Below, one piece after another: positions 19,392 to 26,376 of a stretch of 43,594 nt of DNA. The translations under genes were made by a program, and so were the position numbers. Position 1 is the first letter of the stretch. Each line of letters opens with the position of its first letter. Source of the stretch: Streptomyces antimicrobicus. Its GTDB lineage: Bacteria; Actinomycetota; Actinomycetes; Streptomycetales; Streptomycetaceae. Location of the stretch: the NCBI RefSeq assembly GCF_020532625.1, contig NZ_JAJAUY010000041.1:1-43594 (forward strand), read 5' to 3'. The notes under the pieces were generated by a model. It saw only the letters and a program-made list of their open reading frames with translations. It was not told the DNA's origin and did not search any database.

Positions 19392-20729
19392 ATGACCAGT
19401 ACGGGGGAACGGCAGGGCGAAGGGGTTCGCGCGGGGCCGTTGTGGTGGGGGCGGCCTGGGGAGGCCGTGCTGGATGTGGGGCTGGGGCTGGTGTCGGCCC
19501 TGGAGTGCGGCTGGGAGGGTGTGGCCGTCGCCGGTGAGGCCGGGGTGCCGACGGCGGTGGGTGTGGTCCTCGCGGCGCTCGTGGGGGCGACGCTCGTGCT
19601 GCGTCGGCGGTGGCCGGTGGCGGTGGTGCTGGTGGGCATCGCGGTGGCGCCGGCGGCGATCGGTTTCCTGTTGGGCCTTGTGGGGCTGTACACGGTGGCC
19701 GCGTCGGAGGTGCCGCGGCGGATCACGGTCACGCTGACGTCGATGTCGTTCGTGGCGACGTTCGTGGTGATGTGGGTGCGGACGCGTGCGGACGTGAACG
19801 GTGAGGTCGGGCCCGGTTACGTGGCGACGCTCGCGGTGTTCATCGCGGTCGCGCTGAATGTGCCGCCGGTTCTGTACGGCCTGTACATGGGTGCGCGGCG
19901 TCGGTTGCTGGAGAGTTTGCAGGAGCGTGCGGATTCGTTGGAGCGGGAGTTGTCGCTGCTTGCGGATCGGGCGGAGGAGCGTGCGGAGTGGGCGCGGCAG
20001 GAGGAGCGGACGCGGATCGCGCGTGAGATGCACGACGTGGTGGCGCATCGGGTGTCGTTGATGGTGGTGCATGCGGCGGCGTTGCAGGCGGTGGCCGTGA
20101 AGGACCCGGAGAAGGCGCGGCGGAATGCGGCGTTGGTGGGGGACATGGGTCGGCAGGCATTGACGGAGTTGCGGGAAATGTTGGGTGTCTTGCGTGCTCC
20201 GCAGCCGTCGTCGGGGGTGGTGTCGGGGGTGGCGGCGGTGCCGGTGCGGGAGGCGGCCGGGGTGGCGGCGGCGGTGCGGTCGGTGTCGTGCGGTGGGTCG
20301 GCTGGTGTGGGGGAGGAGGGGCCGACGTTGGGGGAGTTGCGGGCGTTGGTGGGGCAGTCGCGGGCTGCGGGGATGCGGGTGGAGTTGGATGTGCGGGGTG
20401 AGGCGGGGGTGTACGCGGCGGAGGTGGAGCAGGCGGCGTACCGGGTGGTGCAGGAGGCGTTGACGAATTGCCACAAGCATGCCGCGGGGGCGGAGGTGGT
20501 GGTGCGGGTGGCGCATCGGGGTGGTGAGGTGGCGGTGCAGGTGGAGAACGGTCGTCCGTGTGACGGCGGGGTGCCGGAGCCGGGGTTGCCGAGTGGGGGC
20601 AATGGGCTGGTGGGGATGCGGGAGCGGGTGCTGGGGTTGGGTGGGGTGTTTGTGGCGGGTCCGACGGATGCGGGTGGTTTTCGGGTGTCGGCGGTGCTGC
20701 CGGGTGCGGGGGCGGCGGAGGTGGCGTAG
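19392..20729 (+). CDS. NarL-type sensor histidine kinase
   Basis: The protein has 445 residues: about five membrane segments in residues 20-180, a coiled-coil linker, the HisKA_3 phospho-acceptor helix (RTRIAREMHDVVAHRVSLMV, with the His) and a HATPase_c domain (VVQEALTNCHKHA as N-box, GNGLVGMRERV as G-box). Such kinases phosphorylate LuxR/NarL-type regulators, but none is adjacent here, so it is an orphan in this window. ATG 19392 lacks a convincing ribosome site. TACGCT (19379-19384) ends 7 nt upstream, so a leaderless mRNA is likely. Codons strongly favour G at the third position. Confidence 0.92.
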   Translation: MTSTGERQGEGVRAGPLWWGRPGEAVLDVGLGLVSALECGWEGVAVAGEAGVPTAVGVVLAALVGATLVLRRRWPVAVVLVGIAVAPAAIGFLLGLVGLYTVAASEVPRRITVTLTSMSFVATFVVMWVRTRADVNGEVGPGYVATLAVFIAVALNVPPVLYGLYMGARRRLLESLQERADSLERELSLLADRAEERAEWARQEERTRIAREMHDVVAHRVSLMVVHAAALQAVAVKDPEKARRNAALVGDMGRQALTELREMLGVLRAPQPSSGVVSGVAAVPVREAAGVAAAVRSVSCGGSAGVGEEGPTLGELRALVGQSRAAGMRVELDVRGEAGVYAAEVEQAAYRVVQEALTNCHKHAAGAEVVVRVAHRGGEVAVQVENGRPCDGGVPEPGLPSGGNGLVGMRERVLGLGGVFVAGPTDAGGFRVSAVLPGAGAAEVA

Positions 20730-20793
20730 GGGCCGCGGGTGGTGTCGGTGGCCCGTGGTCCGTGGTCGCGGGCCGGTGGTCCCGGGGGTGGGA

Positions 20794-20844
20794 GTCGGTG
20801 GGCCGGGGGTCGGTGGGCCGGGTCCGTGAGGTCGGTGGGCCGGG
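20794..20844. repeat. G-rich 14-bp direct repeats after the kinase gene
   Basis: GTCGGTGGGCCGGG occurs at 20794-20807, 20809-20822 and 20831-20844. The whole 20730-20944 interval is extremely G-rich on the + strand with many GGG runs, and could form G-quadruplex structure or end transcription of the convergent genes. I see no gene in it. Confidence 0.7.
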
Positions 20845-20944
20845 GGTCGGCGGGCCGGCGGCCGGGGGCCCGGGGGCTCGGGGGGCCGGTGGGTGGGCGC
20901 ACGGGCCGGTGGTCGGCCCGTGTGCCGGTTGTGGCCTGCGGGGT

Positions 20945-21469
20945 TCAGCGGGGCGGCTGGTCGCCTGTGGTGAGGCGGGCGGGTTGGAGGCCGGTCAGGA
21001 GGGTGGTGAGGGCTTCGTCGAGGGTGGCGCCGAGGTACCAGTCGCCGGTGTGGTCGATGGAGTAGACGCGGCCGGTGGCGTCGAGGGCGAGGTGGGCGTT
21101 GCCGTCGGCTTCGGTGCCGAGGGGGCACAGTTCGGTGGACAGGGCGCGGCCGAGGTCGGCGAGGGTGCGGGCGAGGTGGAGTCCGGTGAGGGGGTCGAGC
21201 CTGAGGGTGGTGGGTGCTATTTGGCGGCCGGGTCCGGGTGCGGTGACGGTGAGTCCGCCGAATTCGGCCCAGGCTTCGACGGCTGCGGGGAAGACGGTGT
21301 GGCGGTGGCCGGCTGCGGTGGTGTGGTCGCGGAGGGCGTCGGCCCAGTACTCGGCCTGTTTGATGTCCCAGCGGCCTGGTTCCCAGCCGGCGGTGCGCAG
21401 GGCGGTGTCGACGGTGTGGGGGAAGCGGGTGGCCGAGGAGCGGTCGTAGGAGGCTGAGGCGGTGGTCAT
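20945..21469 (-). CDS. SUKH-3-type immunity-like protein
   Basis: The protein has 174 residues. It matches the SUKH-3 pattern: ALRTAGWEPGRWD near the N-terminus, AVEAWAEFGGLTV in the middle, LGTEADGNAHLALDATGRVY, then WYLGATLDEALTTLL. SUKH proteins are known as cytoplasmic immunity proteins that bind and block nuclease or deaminase toxins. ATG 21469 overlaps the stop of the upstream deaminase gene (TGATG); GTG 21472 (GTGA overlap) is equally possible. The tight coupling supports the pair as toxin-like enzyme plus inhibitor. Confidence 0.82.
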   Translation of the reverse strand: MTTASASYDRSSATRFPHTVDTALRTAGWEPGRWDIKQAEYWADALRDHTTAAGHRHTVFPAAVEAWAEFGGLTVTAPGPGRQIAPTTLRLDPLTGLHLARTLADLGRALSTELCPLGTEADGNAHLALDATGRVYSIDHTGDWYLGATLDEALTTLLTGLQPARLTTGDQPPR

Positions 21470-22002
21470 CACTTCTCGGGGGTGGTGAGGTCGACGGGTC
21501 GTACGCCGAAGTGGGCGAGGAGGGCGTCGCAGGAGCGGCAGGGCGGGGCGTAGCTGCCGTGGAGGGGGTCGCCGTCCTCGCGGATGCGGCGGGCGGTGAT
21601 CTTCGCGTGTTTGAGGGCGCGGCGGGCTTCGCCGGGGGTGAGTGGTTTGCGGGAGGCGCGTTTGCTGCGGGCGCCTTCGACGGTGGTGAGGTGGCGGGAG
21701 ATGAGGATGGCTTCGGGGCAGCGGCCGGTGAAGCGTTCTCGTTGGCCGCTGGTGAGGGTGTCGAGGAAGTCCTGCACGAGGGGGTGGAGGGTGGGTGGGC
21801 GGTCGCCTTTGCCGGCGGTGCTGGTGAGGGTTTCGCCGCGGACGGAGAGGGCTGCGGCGATGGTGGGGAGGATGCCGTCGCGGCGGAACCGGAGTACGGG
21901 TACGGCGGGGCCGTCGGTGGTGCTCCAGCGCAGCCGGGGGTCGCCGGCGGTGCTGTCGTGGGCCGGCGTGTCGGTGCGTGGTGCTGTCGCCGTGTGCTGC
22001 AT
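21469..22002 (-). CDS. YwqJ-type putative nucleic-acid/nucleotide deaminase
   Basis: The protein has 177 residues. The catalytic pattern is GRCPEAILISRHL (Cys95 and Glu97, the CxE form used by the YwqJ family) and PPCRSCDALLAHFGV (Cys155 and Cys158), giving three Cys zinc ligands and a catalytic Glu. YwqJ-like deaminases are usually the C-terminal toxin modules of secreted polymorphic toxins. Here the domain is nearly alone, with a short N-terminus, no signal peptide and no trafficking domain. ATG 22002 follows GGGAGGAAG at about 9-10 nt. It is the first gene of a coupled pair with SUKH-3 and diverges from the HNH-SUKH-1 gene. Confidence 0.8.
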   Translation of the reverse strand: MQHTATAPRTDTPAHDSTAGDPRLRWSTTDGPAVPVLRFRRDGILPTIAAALSVRGETLTSTAGKGDRPPTLHPLVQDFLDTLTSGQRERFTGRCPEAILISRHLTTVEGARSKRASRKPLTPGEARRALKHAKITARRIREDGDPLHGSYAPPCRSCDALLAHFGVRPVDLTTPEK

Positions 22003-22062
22003 GGTCGCGCTCTTCCTCCCGTGGCTGCGGTGGTCTGCCGCTGTGCGCACGCCCCCGTGCTG

Positions 22063-22116
22063 AGGGGACAGCCTGCCAAATGTCCCCTGTCGTGCGGAAG
22101 CGGGGTCGAATATTCG
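22063..22116. promoter_or_regulatory. Inverted repeat and palindrome between divergent toxin/immunity units
   Basis: AGGGGACA (22063-22070) and TGTCCCCT (22081-22088) form a perfect inverted repeat with a 10-bp spacer. CGAATATTCG (22107-22116) is a perfect 10-bp palindrome in a locally AT-rich stretch. Both lie between divergent start codons at 22002 and 22255, where a shared regulator would bind. Which protein binds is unknown. Confidence 0.55.
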
Positions 22117-22211
22117 TATCAATTCGGATGTTCCTGGCCCGTGCCGGTGGTCTGTGCGCGGGTGGGGGGTGTGCGGGTGTCGGGGGCGGGTGGGCCGGTT
22201 GCGGGACCGCA

Positions 22212-22217
22212 TAGGCT
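22212..22217 (+). promoter_or_regulatory. Candidate -10 box TAGGCT for the HNH-SUKH-1 operon
   Basis: TAGGCT fits the Streptomyces sigma-HrdB-type -10 and lies 38 nt before the start codon. No clear -35 is seen at 17-18 bp. Confidence 0.4.
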
Positions 22218-22254
22218 GGGGTGAATCAGCCAGATCCAGCAGGGGGCTACCGCC

Positions 22255-23238
22255 ATGACGACAGGTCGGCTCGGGCAGCAGGCCGCGCCACCCAATGCCG
22301 CGTACTCGGGGCAGGTCGTGCACTTTCCGGACCCGGTCCGGGCCGCGCGGCATCCTCAGGGGGTGCGGATGGACGGGAACGGTCATCCGGACTTCTCCGC
22401 TTATGCCCGGGCGGCGGTGGAGATCGCCGAGCCGCCGGAGGGTTTCGGTGTGGACGAGCTGCGGCTGACGGACTATGTGTCGGCGAACGCGGCGATGCGT
22501 GCGGCGGGTCACGAGTTGTGGGACACGGTGGGTGCGGTGGCGACGCCGCACGGTTGGACGTGGCACCACGTGGCGGGGTCGCGTCGGCTGGAGCTGGTTC
22601 CGGTGGAGGTCAAGGCGTTGCTGCGGCATCATGCCGGGCTCGCGACGGCGCCGGTGGACCGGTCGAAGCGGGGTACGCGGCCGTTGCAGGAGGCGCGGCC
22701 GGTGCACCTGGCGTTGCCGAAGACGGTGGTGTCGGTGTCGGAGGCGCAGGTCCAGGGTGTGGAGGAGGACCTGGGTTACCGGTTGCCGGAGCCGTACCGG
22801 GCGTTCTTGAAGGCGGCGGGTGGTTGTGCGCCGGTGGGTGCGGCGTTGGACGTGGAGCTGGGGTTGCTGGTGGACCAGCCGTTCTTCACGGTGCGTGAGG
22901 AGGCGGCGGTGAACGACCTGGTGTACGTCAACAAGTGTTTGCGGGACCACCTGACGAAGGACTACCTGGGGGTGGCGTTCGTGCAGGGCGGGTTGCTGGC
23001 GGTGAAGGTGAGGGGTGAGGGGCTGGGCTCGGTGTGGTTCTCCCCGTTCGACGATGCGCGTGACCAGGACGGCTGGACGGTGCAGGAGCGGGTGGAGCGG
23101 CTGCTGTTGCCGTGCGGTTCCGATTTCGACGCCTTTCTCGAACGGTTGGCGGGGAATCCGCCGGAGCTGGAGTCGGTGGCCGGTCTGATGGTGGACGGCG
23201 GATTCGCGCGTTCGGTTCCGGTCGCGGTGGAGGGGTGA
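22255..23238 (+). CDS. HNH/EndoVII-like nuclease domain fused to SUKH-1 (SMI1/KNR4) domain
   Basis: The protein has 327 residues. Residues 18-135 resemble toxins of the HNH/EndoVII fold: GHPDFSAYA, LTDYVSANAAM, then WTWHHVAGSRRLELVPVEVK with WHH at 103-105 and HH at 125-126. The His expected after LVP is Lys120, so nuclease activity may be altered or lost. Residues about 160-310 form a SMI1/KNR4 domain (EEDLGYRLPEPYRAFLKAAG), the SUKH-1 immunity fold. A toxin-like and an immunity-like part in one chain is unusual. ATG 22255 has AGGGGG 8 nt upstream. The next gene starts 7 nt after the stop, so they share an operon. Confidence 0.75.
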   Translation: MTTGRLGQQAAPPNAAYSGQVVHFPDPVRAARHPQGVRMDGNGHPDFSAYARAAVEIAEPPEGFGVDELRLTDYVSANAAMRAAGHELWDTVGAVATPHGWTWHHVAGSRRLELVPVEVKALLRHHAGLATAPVDRSKRGTRPLQEARPVHLALPKTVVSVSEAQVQGVEEDLGYRLPEPYRAFLKAAGGCAPVGAALDVELGLLVDQPFFTVREEAAVNDLVYVNKCLRDHLTKDYLGVAFVQGGLLAVKVRGEGLGSVWFSPFDDARDQDGWTVQERVERLLLPCGSDFDAFLERLAGNPPELESVAGLMVDGGFARSVPVAVEG

Positions 23239-23245
23239 TCGGGTC

Positions 23246-26161
23246 GTGGTGACGTTCGCGCAGGCGCAGGAGCGCGCCGAGGAGTGGATCAACGGGGACG
23301 TGCCGGCGTACCAGCACCGTGAGGTGCGGGTGCGGGAGTTCGGTCTCGGTTTCGTGGTGTGGGCGGAGGACCGGCCGACGGGGCCGGTGTCCGGTGGTGG
23401 CCGGCAGCGGTTGGTGATCGCGCGGGACAGCGGTGAGGTGACGTTGTGGCCGGGGTTGCCGGTGGGTGAGGTGATCCGGCGGTACGAGGAGGAGTACGGG
23501 GTGGCCTCGGCCGGGGTGCCGGAGGTGTCGGTGCCGCCGCCGCGGATCGACTCGGAGCAGACGTCGTTCATGCTCAGTCCGCCGGAGTGGTTGCAGGCGG
23601 CGGCGGATGCCCAGGGGATTCCGGGTGGTTCTGCCGCTCGGGGGCCGGTGTCGGCTGCGGATGCGGCTTCGGGTGCGGCTGCGGGTGTGGCTTCGGCGTC
23701 GGCGGGGACTCCGTCCGGTGGGGCGGCGGTGCCGGGGGTGCCCGGTGGTGGGTCGGCCCCTGGTGGGGCGGACGCCTTCCCGGGTGCGCCGGACTCGTCG
23801 GTGCCTGCGTCGGGTGTCGGGGTGTCGGGATCGGCCGGTGCGGCGTCGGCTGGTGCGCAGTCGGGCGGTGCGGCGTCGGACGGTGCGGCCGTGCCGGGTG
23901 GCACGCCGGTGTCCGGTACGCCGGTGTCCGGTGTGCCGGTGTCCGGTGCGCCGGCCGGCGGGACGCCCGCGCCGGGTGCCGGGGCGTTCCCGGACGCGCC
24001 GGGGTCTGCCGGTTCCGGTGCCGGGGCGTTCCCGGACGCGCCGGGGTCGACCGGTTCGGGTGGGGGTGCGCCCGGGTCCGGGTTCCCGGCCGCGGGTGGG
24101 GAGACGCCCTGGGCGGGGACCGATGTGACCGGGGGTGACGACGCCTCGGTGCCGTTGCCCGCGACGGTGTTCGCGCCGCCGTTGTCCGGGTCGGACTTCG
24201 ACGACGACGCGGCGCCCGGCGCCGGGTCGGAGGCCAAGACCACGCTCCTGCCCGGGGGCAGCCAGTTGCCCGCCACGGCCGTGGCTCCGGCTCTCGACAT
24301 CGACATCGACTTCGCGAACGCCTCCACCGGCAGGGCGGAGCCCGAACGCCCCGCCGGTCCGCCCGGGGCGCAGCCCGCGTCTGTGCCCCCCGGCCCGCCG
24401 GGAGCCCCTGGTGCGCCTGTGCCTCCGAGTGCCCCGCACCACGCGGCGACGATGCTGGCCGGGCCTGCGGTGGGTGGTCCGCCTGCGCCTCCTGGGCCGC
24501 CTGGTGCTCCTGCTGCGCCGTCCGCGCCTCCTGGGCCGCCCGGTGCTCCTAGTGCGCCGGTGGCGCCTCCTGGGCCGCCTGGTGCGCCTGGTTCGCTCGG
24601 TGGTGGGTTGGACCATGCGGCGACGATGCTGGCCGGGCCCGCGGTGGGTGGTCCGCCGGCTCCTCCCGATCCGCCTCCGGCTCCTGGTGCTCCTGGTGCG
24701 CCCGTTGCGCCGCCTGGTCCTCCCGGCGTGCCCGGCGGGTCCCTCGGCGGGGCCCGCGGCGGTGGGCTGGACCATGCCGCGACGATGCTGGCCGGGCCCG
24801 CGGTGGGTGGTCCGCCCGCGCCTCCCGGTCCGCCTCCGGCTCCTGGTGCTCCTGGTGCGCCGGTGGCGCCTCCTGGGCCGCCTGGTGCGCCTGGTTCGCT
24901 CGGTGGTGGGTTGGACCATGCGGCGACGATGCTGGCCGGGCCCGCGGTGGGTGGCCCGCCGGCTCCTCCGGGGCCGCCCGGAGCCCCCGGCGCTCCCGGT
25001 GCCCCGCGTAGTGCCGGGGCTCCCGGTGCCCCGGCCGCGCCCGGCGGCCTTGGCGGTGCCGGGCTCGACCACGCCCCGACGATGATGGCCGGGCCCGGGC
25101 AGGTCCCGCCGCCCGTTCCGGCCCCGGCGCCCGCGCCGCAGGCAGGAGCGCCGGCTCCGGCGCCGGCTCCGGCGCAGCCGGGCGTGCCCACGGTCGGGCC
25201 CGGTTACCAGGCCGTGCTGCGCTACCGCGCGCCCGACGGCTCCGAGCAGCAGATCATCCGCCGCTCGGCGCCCGGCACCCCGCACCCGGAGTGGCAGATC
25301 CTGCACGAGCTGCGCGCGATGAACGTGCCGCCGCAGCAGGTGCTGGAGCTGCACACGGAGCTGGAGTCGTGCGAGTTGCCGGGCGGTTACTGCGCGCGGA
25401 TGATCCGCGAGACCTGGCCGCAGGTGCGGATCACCAGCGTGGCGCCGTACGGCAAGGACCACGCCGGCCGTCAGGCGGGCATGCGGCACTTGCTCACCCA
25501 TCAGGGGGAGCTGCACCAGGTCGCCGACGGTCCGGCGCGCCCGGCGCCGGTGCGGGCGCCGCTGCCGCAGGTGCCGCTGCAGCCGGCCGTCCCGATGGAG
25601 GCGATCGGGCAGGAGCTGCTGGCGGCGTTCGGCCCGCAGGGCGTGTTCCGGTACGACCAGCGGGCCGTGTCCCGGCAGGGTGTGCCGGAGATCGTCGCGC
25701 ACACGTTGGTGTGGGCGGGGCTGCCGCTGGACATGGGGCCGTTCTTCTGGGCGCAGGCCCAGCCGGGCCAGCCGGTGCCGACGCTGGCGGAGCTGGCCGC
25801 GCAGCGCCAGGTGCAGCCGGCCTCGGACGCGGGTTCGTACCTGGTGATCGGCAGCGACTTCGGCAAGGCGTTGTGCGTGCAGTACGGGACGGCGCACATC
25901 GTGGCCGTGCCGGTGGAGGGTGGTCCGGGTGGGGCGCCGGTGGCGCCGCAGTTCGTCAACTCCAGCCTGCCGCAGTTCGCGCGGTCGCTGGCGATGCTGG
26001 GTCACATGTGGCGTCTGCGGCTGCATCTGACGCCGGAGCAGGCGGGCCGCTGGACCGTCGATTTCCAGGCGAACCTGGCGGGGTTGGACAGTGCGGCGCT
26101 GGCCTCGCCGGAGAGCTGGTGGTCGGTGCTGGTGGAGCAGATGTGGGACGGCCTGCTCTGA
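23246..26161 (+). CDS. Multidomain protein: Imm35-like, long PGA linker, deaminase-like, SUKH-4-like
   Basis: The protein has 971 residues. Residues 1-85 (TFAQAQERAEEWIN, RLVIARDSGEVTLWPGLPVG) resemble the YrhB/Imm35 immunity domain. Residues about 120-640 are Pro/Gly/Ala-rich and carry AATMLAGP four times (Thr at 402, 460, 513, 561) plus PTMMAGP at 612. Residues 650-765 look like a deaminase: HPE at 680-682 and CELPGGYC at 709-716, as in XOO_2897-type toxins. Residues about 785-971 (YLVIGSDFGKALCVQYG, FVNSSLPQFARSLAMLGHMW) match SUKH-4. No signal peptide or membrane segment is seen. GTG 23246 follows GGAGGGG; GTG 23249 is also possible. Likely an intracellular toxin-immunity polyprotein (inference). 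Confidence 0.75.
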   Translation: MVTFAQAQERAEEWINGDVPAYQHREVRVREFGLGFVVWAEDRPTGPVSGGGRQRLVIARDSGEVTLWPGLPVGEVIRRYEEEYGVASAGVPEVSVPPPRIDSEQTSFMLSPPEWLQAAADAQGIPGGSAARGPVSAADAASGAAAGVASASAGTPSGGAAVPGVPGGGSAPGGADAFPGAPDSSVPASGVGVSGSAGAASAGAQSGGAASDGAAVPGGTPVSGTPVSGVPVSGAPAGGTPAPGAGAFPDAPGSAGSGAGAFPDAPGSTGSGGGAPGSGFPAAGGETPWAGTDVTGGDDASVPLPATVFAPPLSGSDFDDDAAPGAGSEAKTTLLPGGSQLPATAVAPALDIDIDFANASTGRAEPERPAGPPGAQPASVPPGPPGAPGAPVPPSAPHHAATMLAGPAVGGPPAPPGPPGAPAAPSAPPGPPGAPSAPVAPPGPPGAPGSLGGGLDHAATMLAGPAVGGPPAPPDPPPAPGAPGAPVAPPGPPGVPGGSLGGARGGGLDHAATMLAGPAVGGPPAPPGPPPAPGAPGAPVAPPGPPGAPGSLGGGLDHAATMLAGPAVGGPPAPPGPPGAPGAPGAPRSAGAPGAPAAPGGLGGAGLDHAPTMMAGPGQVPPPVPAPAPAPQAGAPAPAPAPAQPGVPTVGPGYQAVLRYRAPDGSEQQIIRRSAPGTPHPEWQILHELRAMNVPPQQVLELHTELESCELPGGYCARMIRETWPQVRITSVAPYGKDHAGRQAGMRHLLTHQGELHQVADGPARPAPVRAPLPQVPLQPAVPMEAIGQELLAAFGPQGVFRYDQRAVSRQGVPEIVAHTLVWAGLPLDMGPFFWAQAQPGQPVPTLAELAAQRQVQPASDAGSYLVIGSDFGKALCVQYGTAHIVAVPVEGGPGGAPVAPQFVNSSLPQFARSLAMLGHMWRLRLHLTPEQAGRWTVDFQANLAGLDSAALASPESWWSVLVEQMWDGLL
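24437..25090 (+). repeat. In-gene repeat array encoding ATMLAGP motifs
   Basis: Five copies of a DHAATMLAGPAVGGPP-coding unit start at about 24437, 24611, 24770, 24914 and 25067. A perfect direct repeat of about 100 bp (24552-24651 and 24855-24954, offset 303 bp, in frame) shows recent duplication. The encoded linker length is therefore likely to vary between strains. Confidence 0.85.
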
Positions 26162-26256
26162 CCGTCGCGGCCCGGGGCGTTTCGCACCGGGCCGGCCCGG
26201 GCCCGGTGGGGTCCGGCTGAGCGGGGCGGCGTCGGGGTGGCCGGCGCCGTCCGGGT

Positions 26257-26297
26257 GGCCGGGCCGCGACCCTCGTTACGGGGGTTGCGGCCCGGCC
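26257..26297 (+). terminator. Terminator hairpin after the multidomain gene
   Basis: A 16-bp stem (26257-26272 with 26282-26297) with one G-T mismatch closes on a 9-nt loop. It follows the toxin/immunity operon and precedes the coiled-coil gene. Between 26298 and 26376 there is TTGACA (26329-26334), a possible -35, without a clear -10. Confidence 0.75.
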
Positions 26298-26376
26298 ATT
26301 GCCGCTTCCAGGGGCAAATGACGCATCCTTGACAGGAATCGACGCGCACCGGCCCCGGCAGAGAGGCGCTTCCCCG

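Noticed and set aside
19817..22079. Other-frame open reading through the kinase and toxin cluster on the minus strand
   Set aside because: Pro/Arg/Thr-rich shadow proteins without domains; they cross real start and stop junctions.
21469..26161. Secreted polymorphic toxin or type VII effector locus
   Set aside because: No signal peptide, WXG100, LXG, RHS/YD repeats or pre-toxin domain is visible in any of the cluster proteins.
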